Shown here piece after piece: positions 56,840 through 64,000 of a stretch of 64,000 nt of DNA. The stretch covers positions 814,001-878,000 of the forward strand of contig JACEVL010000080.1 in NCBI GenBank assembly GCA_020284085.1, in the 5' to 3' direction. Position 1 is the stretch's first letter. Each line of letters opens with the position of its first letter. This DNA is from Aporrectodea caliginosa (lineage: Eukaryota; Annelida; Clitellata; Crassiclitellata; Lumbricidae). The translations under genes were made by a program, and so were the position numbers. A model generated the notes under the pieces. It saw nothing but the letters and a program-made list of their open reading frames with translations, had not been told where the DNA came from and searched no databases.

Positions 56840-58015
56840 GAAACATTCGAATGTTATGTAAGCAAATATTTAAGTTCGCTTGGACCTGAAAAGTCACTCG
56901 AGTTCATACTGGAGATAAACCATAACAGTGTGAGAGGTGTCCAAAAGCGTTTGTATTCCAACCTGACCTTGAGATTCACACGAAAACACATACAGGAGAG
57001 AAACCTTTCCAGTGCCAAGTATGTCAAAAGCGTTACTTCCAACATTCCAATCTAAAACGTCATGCAAGAATTCACACTGAAGAGAAGCCAGTCATGTGAC
57101 TTTAAAACAAAATATAAAAGAGCCATAGAAGAAAAAATACTGGAGAGAAACCATACTCGCATTACGAATTCAGTCAGAACCCATACAGGTATGTCAGAAA
57201 GCATTCTCAAGCGCTTCAGCCGTGAGAAGTCATGAAAAATTCCACCCTGGACAGAGTCCATTTCTGTGTCAGATGAGCCAAAAACAGTTTCCAACAGCTT
57301 TCGCATTACAAATCCATGTCAGAATCCATACAGGGGAGAATCCTTTCCAGTGCCAGATGTGTAAGAAAACTTTTCCCAACAATTAGAATCTAGCAAATCA
57401 TGTTAGAATTCATTCTGGAGAGAAACCATTTCAGTGCGAGCTATGCCAAAAAAATTTCGTCATTATAGCAGTCTGCAGTTCCATGTTAGACTCCATACCG
57501 GAGAAAAGAGTTACCAATGCCAGGTATGTAAAAAATGGTTTATAGATTCTTCCAGTCTACAAACACATATAAGATTTCATTCTGGAGAAAAACCATACAA
57601 ATGCCAGTTATGTATGTATGTATGTATGTATGTATCTGGACATTTATAAAGCGCCTCTAGCAGTAATGACTATTCAGAGGCGCTTCCAGCGTGAGCACTC
57701 CGAGGAAACAGAAAGGTTTTCAAGCAACGGACAGAGGTGGAAAAACCACCTGCCAAAATCTCAGCCCGAATTTTTTGGGGAAGGTTGTTCCACAAATAAG
57801 GATCCACAGTTGCAAAGGCGCGGCGTTGAGCAATGGCTGTCCTGGTCCGGGTTATGTCTAAAAGTTATGCCTAAAAGTATTTGCACAAAGATGAAATATA
57901 GTAGTTCACAAGAGAACACATACTGGGGATAAACCCTACCTTTGCCAGGCATGTCAGAAAACATTCGCATTCTCTCCAGTTCTGAAACATCATGAAACAA
58001 CTCACTTTCTATAGA
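56840..58015 (+). pseudogene. C2H2 zinc-finger array, decayed
   Basis: At least eight finger remnants on the + strand, such as [91 protein letters not shown] and (after an insertion) CQACQKTFAFSPVLKHHETT. TGEKP-type linkers join them, as in DNA-binding KLF/ZNF-type arrays. In-frame stops (for example near 56915 and 57100) and frameshifts show it is not functional. A LINE 3' end is inserted at 57611-57890. Whether this was a host gene or a zinc-finger carried by a transposon cannot be told. Confidence 0.82.
57611..57890 (-). mobile_element. LINE 3' end inserted in the zinc-finger array
   Basis: The + strand runs (TATG)n, then CATTTATAAAGCGCCTCTAG, an L2-type tail read in reverse. The minus frame has PDQDSHCSTPRLCNCGSLFV-like remains of the AFS..GP..WN.LP C-terminus. 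It splits a finger after CQLC. Confidence 0.7.
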
Positions 58016-58427
58016 AACCATTGCATCAGGTTTGTAGAAAAACCTTTACCAACTCCTCCAAAGTAAAAATCATGTTCGAATTCTTCTTCTCAGAGAAAAA
58101 AGCCATCCTATAAAACATTGTCAGGCAATTCTGTTTTGTATTATAGAAAGGAACCATATGATACTCCACGTGTGAAATAATCTTTGTTTTCTCGACTAAA
58201 CTGTTCATTTGTTAGAATTAATATTTGTGCGATATCCCATCAATGCCAGATATTTCGGAAATTATGATAGGAAATATTGTGATCTCAAAACTTACGTGTG
58301 ACTCAATCCTACAATGAAGTGTACACGTAACCGTTCTCACACTTTCTGATTTCACGACTAATGTCATAAATATTTAGGACTTGCTGGTTATATTTTAAAC
58401 GTCTAAGGACCATTTTAAGTTAATTAA
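58016..58427. other. No gene recognised
   Basis: Non-coding; short decayed zinc-finger-like words up to about 58080 (KKTFTNSSKVKIMFE). Confidence 0.4.
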
Positions 58428-59801
58428 CCCTATGACGCACACCTGGGGTCCATTGGACCCCATCGATGAAACTTCCTTGAATAGCTACGTTGATACAAAG
58501 TAAAAATCTGAAATAATTAAAATTCCTCAGCAATTCATCCCTCTACATTTATGAATTAATTGGAAAAATTTAGTATTCAATTATAAAAAAATAAGAAAGA
58601 CACCTAGGGCATATTTAGCACACCTGGGGTCCAACAGACCCCAGGCTTTAACATTGATAGGCCCATCGACTATCACATATTCCAGGCTGTGTTACATAAA
58701 AAGATACACACATACTTACATACAAACACATGCATACATACATACATACATACAAACACATGCATACATACATACATACATACATACATACATACATACA
58801 TACATACATACATACATACAAGCATACACACATACATACATACATACATACATACATCCATTTATACACACACATATATATACATTCAAAAATATATCCA
58901 TACATATATACATGGACATGCATACATTCACATGCACACATACAAATATATATATGCATAAATACATACATACATAGATACATACATACATAATAATATC
59001 CAGACATGCATGCATACACACATACATATACGCATATACATATATACATACATACCAATATGTACATGCATAAATGCATATGCGTTACGCACACATACAA
59101 ATACATACATACATACATACATACATACATACATGCATACATACATACACACATACATTTAGACATATATTCATACATGCATTCATCCATAAATGCATAC
59201 ACACATACATACACAAACATATATATTATAAAATTATAAACACATGCCAATATAAATCCATGCATATATATATATATATACATGTACACAGTACTAAACA
59301 CACATACATACAAGTGAATACATGCATACATGCATACATATCCATACATACACACATATATACATACAGATATTCAACCATGCATATATGCATGAGCACA
59401 TACAAGTACATTCAAGCATACACACATACATATATCCATTCATCTATACATACATGCATGCATACTTACATACATACATACATGCATACATAGCCTACAT
59501 GCACATATTTACATAAAAATCTACATCCATACATATATGCATATATATGCATTCACCCATGCACATACATACAAATACATGCATGAATACATGCATGCGT
59601 ACGTACATCCATACATAGATCCATCACTGCATGCATAAGTACATACGTACATACATACATACATACAGACATACATACACACATGCACATATACATAGAT
59701 ACACACATACATACATACATACATACATACATACATGCACACACATACATACATACATACATACATAAATTTATACATACATACATGCATACATACATAC
59801 A

Positions 59802-59835
<34 letters not shown>

Positions 59836-60030
59836 CATACATACGTAACATACATACATACATTGATGCATATATAGATACATATATACATACATACATA
59901 CATACATACATACATGCATTTATACACAGATACATACATATGTACATACTATTATTCCCGTGTTATCGGCGGGGTCTATTAGACCCCAGGTGTGCTAAAT
60001 GTGTTGGCCAGGAAGGTGTGCGTCATAGGG
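58428..60030. mobile_element. TTAA-flanked piggyBac-like element, uninterrupted copy
   Basis: TTAA (58424-58427 and 60031-60034) flanks CCCTATGACGCACACC inverted ends. The first 250 bp and the last 90 bp are nearly identical to those of 46141-49883, and the body is again (ACAT)n (about 58700-59945). There is no nested LINE or mariner, so this is the 'empty' form of the family, 1.6 kb long. It has no coding capacity. Confidence 0.92.
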
Positions 60031-60149
60031 TTAAGCAAGACATGTGTCTAAGTCGGCACCTTACTATGATAAGTAATTTTATTTACAGTGATGATCTACT
60101 TAGCATTAAAAACCGGTGTTTTGTTGCTTTCTTGTTTTTCGCTCTTATA

Positions 60150-60946
60150 CAGGGTGGGCCAGCATATATGAACCGACTTTGCATGCATATAACTCCGCCA
60201 ATTTTTATAAGTTATTAAAGATTGATACGTGAAATTAAAGATATTTCACTCTAGTATTAGCCTTGAAAAAGTCGAACTGGTACTATTTCAAATTTTAAGG
60301 AAATCTTTGGAACAGCGCTAGCTACCATATTTTGTTGTCATTAGTGACGAAATATGGCGCCGTTGACAGACGATGATCTACTTTTCATCAGAATTTTGCT
60401 AACTGATAAGGGATTTGATGCGTTTCAAATTATTAAAGAGTTTCCTAACAAAGGATAAAATAAAAATACGTTGAATCGTCTGATACAAAAAATTGATTCA
60501 ACAGGAGCTTGCCATGGCGTCGTAAACCACGCGGATCGGTACGCGCAGCGCGCACAACCGCTAAGCTTTGCTCATGTGTCCCTGTTGCAGCACGAGGTAG
60601 ACATATTGAATATTCATTTGATTAGAAAATACTGCAACAGACTATCTCCTAATTAATAATTAATTTGCTGTGGTGTAAAAAATTTCTGGATATGGTTTAT
60701 TTTTGGTGTGCAGTTACTGTAAAAATTGTCATGAATTTTGTTGTTAGCCTATAGTTACTGCAAAAACGATGACTGTTGTTATGTCACGATCTACATCATG
60801 TAGGCTAAAGTTACAATAACAAATATGTTTGAATCTTAATACTAAAATGAAATATCTTTAATATAACGCATTAAGTATAAATAACTTACAAAATTTTACG
60901 GAGTTATATGCATCCAAAGTTGGTTCATTTATGCTGGCCCACCCTG
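60150..60946 (+). mobile_element. Mariner-like MITE with transposase N-terminus relic
   Basis: Inverted ends CAGGGTGGGCCAGCATATAT…, flanked by TA (60148-60149 and 60947-60948). From ATG 60354 the + strand reads MAPLTDDDLLFIRILLTDKG, FDAFQIIKEFPNKG, then a stop in place of the usual Trp, and NKNTLNRLIQKIDSTG, the helix-turn-helix DNA-binding start of a mariner-type transposase. The catalytic part is gone. It is a different subfamily from 47017-48022. Confidence 0.87.
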
Positions 60947-61119
60947 TACAATTATAAATAGAGCAATCTGACTACTTCAGTTTTCAACTAGCTATTATAG
61001 CAACTAGCTTTCTGTTTTCCATGCAATATTTGATACACAGTTAATAGGTCGTCCTGATATGACTTATTGTATGACCTAACACGATGCCATATAAAAAATC
61101 TAACAATTTTAATACATTA
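60947..61119. other. No feature
   Basis: Short AT-rich spacer between mobile elements. Confidence 0.4.
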
Positions 61120-61851
61120 TTGTTATTAGTAATTTCTATTGCGCCGGTGTCTAATGCACAAGACATCAACCGATGGAACACCAAAACCAAGCGGTAATCA
61201 GGTCAACATCCAGAACATCAGTCCTTAAGACAGACAGAGAGAGGCAGCTTATGGTAATAAGCAAGTTGAAAGAGGAAAGTGTTCAGTTGAGAGTTAAATT
61301 ACACATGCGACTGAGCACAGCGCACAGACACAGGCAGAGACTTCCAAAGAGTAGGACCAGCAAATGAGAAAGCTCGTTCACCAGAAATAGTTCTTGGTTT
61401 AGATAAGACTAGACAAAGATAATCAGATGACCTCATTGAATAAATATAAGTATTGGGAATAAGCAATGATTTTAAACATTGTGGTTGGCAAGAGTTCACA
61501 GTTTTATAAACTAAAAGGCCTAGTTTGAAAGGAATTCTTTGCTGAACAGGAACCTAATGTAAATTATTCAGCACAGGGTTTATACTTTGATACTGGTATT
61601 TGGATGATATTAGTTATGGCTGGTTCCGCGACAGCTCGTCTACAGACTTTTCGTTTTCGTCTACCGACATTTCGTCTACAAGTGTATCTGTATCCATTAC
61701 GGCTAATAAACAGAGGCCGCTTTCTTATAGTTTCGCTAAAACGTTCTAAATCTTCTCAGTAATTTGAAGCTGGATTCAAGAGAAGATTATTTTAATCAGT
61801 CCAGATTCTATTGAATGGAAACATTGTTTCATCCATGCATCTAGCTTGGTG

Positions 61852-61882
<31 letters not shown>

Positions 61883-62300
61883 TTATATAGCGCAAGATCC
61901 CTACTCAGAGGGTATCCAGCTTCTATTTACCGGAAAAATTATTTCGATCAATCCAGCTTCTATTTCAACACAGGAATGTTTTCATTAATCCCACTTCCAT
62001 TTCGGGAAACGGTTTTTTCATCATTCCAGCTTCCATTTTAAAATGACAATATCAAATAACTTTGTAGACGAAATGTCGGTAGACGAAATGTCTGTATATG
62101 GATGTAGCTGTAGCCAAAGAGTCTGTACCATCTGCAGCATGTTTGACTTATTGATACCAGTAAAAAGCGAGTTGCAGTAATCTAGACGAATAGAAAACAA
62201 TGCATTTGTCAGAGATAGGCCTACCCTGCTTACGTGGCCAGTCAGAGACATGGTAGAATTGAAAGCAACGCCTAAGTTTCGAGCAGTACCTGCCAGCTCA
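61120..62300 (-). pseudogene. CR1/L2-like LINE, interrupted by foldback element B
   Basis: The minus strand carries IVELAGTARNLGVAFNSTMS, LDYCNSLFTGINKSNM (62300-62111), then, after the insertion, VNSCQPQCLKSLLIP, RSSDYLCLVLSKPRTI and AFSFAGPTLWKSLPVSVRCA (61620-61299). It is the same family as 26350-30345. Its end TTGCGCCGGTGTCTAATGCA lies at 61140-61160. Confidence 0.83.
61622..62110. mobile_element. Foldback element B: arms of GTAGACGAAATGTCG, satellite core
   Basis: Left arm 61636-61682 (CGTCTACCGACATTTCGTCT) and right arm 62063-62093 (TAGACGAAATGTCGGTAGAC) are inverted copies of a 15-16-bp unit. The interior carries GAAGCTGGATT units and CAGAGGCCGCTTTCTTATAG, matching element A in reverse. 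A (TCAA)n-tailed L2-type fragment is inserted at 61854-61915. The host LINE breaks at TTATGGCT | TAGCCAAAG, where an intact copy has GGCTCTAGCC. Confidence 0.85.
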
Positions 62301-62560
62301 ACGATGGAGGGACGGAAGAGGGAGTGGGAGGTGGAGGGAATGGGGAGCAGAGGAGGAGGAAAGTGGAAGGTAGGGAGGGGACGGTGAGTGAGTGAAGGGG
62401 AGTATGAGGGAGAGGAGGGGATGGGTGGGAAAGGGTAGGGAGTGGGAGGGAATAGGAATCGAAAAGGAGGGATAAGGCAGGGGAAAGGCGCAGGGGAGGG
62501 AAGTCGAAGTGGAGGGAATGTATGGAAAAGGGAGGGGAGGGTAGTATTGGAAAGGACAGG
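62301..62560. repeat. Purine-rich GGAGGG/GGGAGT tract
   Basis: About 260 bp with GGAGGGAA- and GGGGAGGG-type words and almost no pyrimidines on the + strand. It starts right where the LINE frame stops. Long frames in it are artefacts. Confidence 0.85.
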
Positions 62561-62689
62561 GAACACTTATTTTAAGTGTCCCGCCCGTGCTTGCTAAACT
62601 TTACCGTCTTAGGACGGGAAACATCTGGCTATCAAATGTTGAACTGGTTCCCTTCTTATACGGAAGGTGAATAGTTTCCCCAAAGCCCA

Positions 62690-63482
62690 AAAGTAGTCTA
62701 TTTAGCGGACAATTGGGAGCTGGGCAATTGGGAGCGGCCATTTCGCAGCAGATATTTCGGAGCGGAAATTCGGTGCAGGGCAATTCGGAGGAAACTCGGA
62801 GTGGACAGTTCCAGTTCCGAGCTGGGCATTTGGGAGCGGAAATTTCGGAGCGGATAATTCGGAGCAAATTGAAGATTGTGTGAACGTACGGGACTGTTAC
62901 GGCGAACAGACATTAATTTAATATTTTTATAATGGCACCAAACAAATCGTCCTCTGATCTTCCAGACTTTGTTAAATAGCATCTTACCGCGTGAATGGAA
63001 GGTCCTGTGAACTTAAAATTTAAATAGAATCGAAGTGTCGGCAATTTATCGTTTGGCGCTCTAAATTATTCACCCATCATAATTCTTCCTTAAATAGAAG
63101 CTGGATCGATTAAATTTGGTGTGCATTATGAAGTATATAATCACGAATAAATCTACCTAATAATTAATGTTTTGCGTGCCAGATTGGATTGCAGCTGGAT
63201 TGAAGAAAATAATTCTTGCTTAAATAGAAGTTGGATGGATGAAAATAATTCGTGATCTTATAGAAGTTGGATTGATGAAAATAGATTTTCTTAAATAGAA
63301 GTTAGATTGATGTAAATAAGTGTTGCTTAAATAGCAATTCACTTGATGAAAATAAATCTTTCTTAAATAGAAGTCGGATTGATGCGAATAATTCTTGGCC
63401 GCTTCGAATAATTCGGCTCCCATGCAATTGCCCGGCTCCGAATTTTCCGCTCCGAATTGTCCGGCTACGACTTGCCCTAGAA
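62690..63482. mobile_element. Foldback element C: arms of GGAGCGGAAATTCGG, satellite core
   Basis: The left arm (62704-62868) is a run of units such as GGACAATTGGGAGC and GGAGCGGAAATTTC; the right arm (63400-63470) holds GGCTCCGAATTTTCCGCTCC and similar in reverse. The core (63090-63400) carries seven units of CTTAAATAGAAG(C/T)(T/C)GGATTGATG, the same satellite as in elements A and B. The right end reversed reads GATTCTAGGGCAAGTC, resembling the GGGTTCTAGGAC end of element D. Exact boundaries and a target duplication are not clear. Confidence 0.75.
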
Positions 63483-63829
63483 TCGCTGTATGCACAGGTA
63501 TTGGAATTTAGGCTATATATATATATACTTACCTGCATCTAATTTAGCATTAATTAAACTATAGAACAACACACAACCACTGATGTCAATATCAAATAAA
63601 TTGTACAGCAAACTCGTAGTCCTGCACTATTTTAAGTTTTTTAACTCTAAATTTGCGGCATAAGGAACTAGAATTGTTTAATACAATTCCATAAAAATAC
63701 AATAGGTCTGTTTATGGTTCTTTATTATACACGGTGTTTTAACTCTTTCATAGGGCTCATAAATAAGCGAAAGCGAAATAAAACTTAGACCTATATGCAA
63801 TAAATGTATACAAGAGTTGATTTTATTAG
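63483..63829. other. No gene recognised
   Basis: AT-rich, with (TA)n at 63515-63528. Confidence 0.4.
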
Positions 63830-63997
63830 GACCAACGCGGATGACAAATATTTCGACCTTTCACTATGTCGTGGGCAATTAACCGTCAATCTCCGTCCTC
63901 AGCTGAGCATGGATGCCATGTTACCAACAGTCGTTACTAGTTTACTAAGACAAATAAAGATCGAAGAAACTTCATTTGCTAAGACATTTCAACAGTA
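63830..63997 (+). CDS. Unidentified exon-like frame at the right edge
   Basis: A frame of about 55 residues (DDKYFDLSLCRGQLTVNLRP, LPTVVTSLLRQIKIEE) follows a plausible acceptor (GTTGATTTTATTAG, ending 63829) and stops with TAG. The composition looks protein-like, but I recognise no domain. It could be another terminal exon of the same cluster or a transposon remnant. Confidence 0.25.
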
Positions 63998-64000
63998 GCA

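Noticed and set aside
62021..62566. 181-residue minus-strand frame rich in Pro and Phe
   Set aside because: A fusion of LINE remnant with the purine-rich tract and element arm; not a single gene.

Overview
This is eukaryotic, metazoan DNA. Genes are split by GT-AG introns, coding density is low, TTAGGG-type repeats occur, and the sequence is packed with non-LTR retrotransposons, tRNA-derived SINEs and DNA transposons. The protein domains (CARD, SH3, F-box-like, NHL-type propeller) and the repeats fit a marine invertebrate. I cannot name the phylum from sequence alone.

Host genes. Coding exons on the + strand form one theme: a cluster of death-fold adaptor genes. Promoter-proximal CARD exon 1 lies at 16829-17108. 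A frameshifted CARD exon 2 (35564-35873) is followed by a short terminal exon (39164-39435) with a TRADD-N-like alpha/beta domain. Then comes a phase-consistent chain: SH3 (40471-40651 + 41278-41357), a 29-nt linker exon (41766-41794), an F-box-like exon (44084-44270), CARD exon 3 (45132-45476), and two possible 3' terminal exons, TRADD-N-like (50177-50565) and a six-bladed NHL-type beta-propeller (51959-53289). The left edge (518-900 and 2432-3318) carries a second copy of this terminal pair, so the pair has been segmentally duplicated. Every CARD donor and every terminal-exon acceptor is phase 1, so exons could be exchanged without breaking the frame.

Mobile DNA fills most of the rest: a nearly complete MULE with 65-bp inverted ends (7902-13659); CR1/L2-like and APE-type LINEs, one inserted inside another (26932-30026); hAT-type MITEs with 8-bp target duplications (92-398, 12598-12723, 22290-22794); two mariner-like elements with TA duplications (47017-48022, 60150-60946); TTAA-flanked piggyBac-like elements stuffed with CATA/TATG microsatellite (46141-49883, 58428-60030, about 39450-40394); piggyBac transposase relics; and a decayed C2H2 zinc-finger array (56840-58015).

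The most unusual structure is a set of foldback elements (14940-15365, 21292-22183, 33596-34250, 61622-62110, about 62690-63482). Most have inverted arms built of short related tandem motifs. Three share one internal satellite although their terminal sequences differ completely, as if ends had been swapped.
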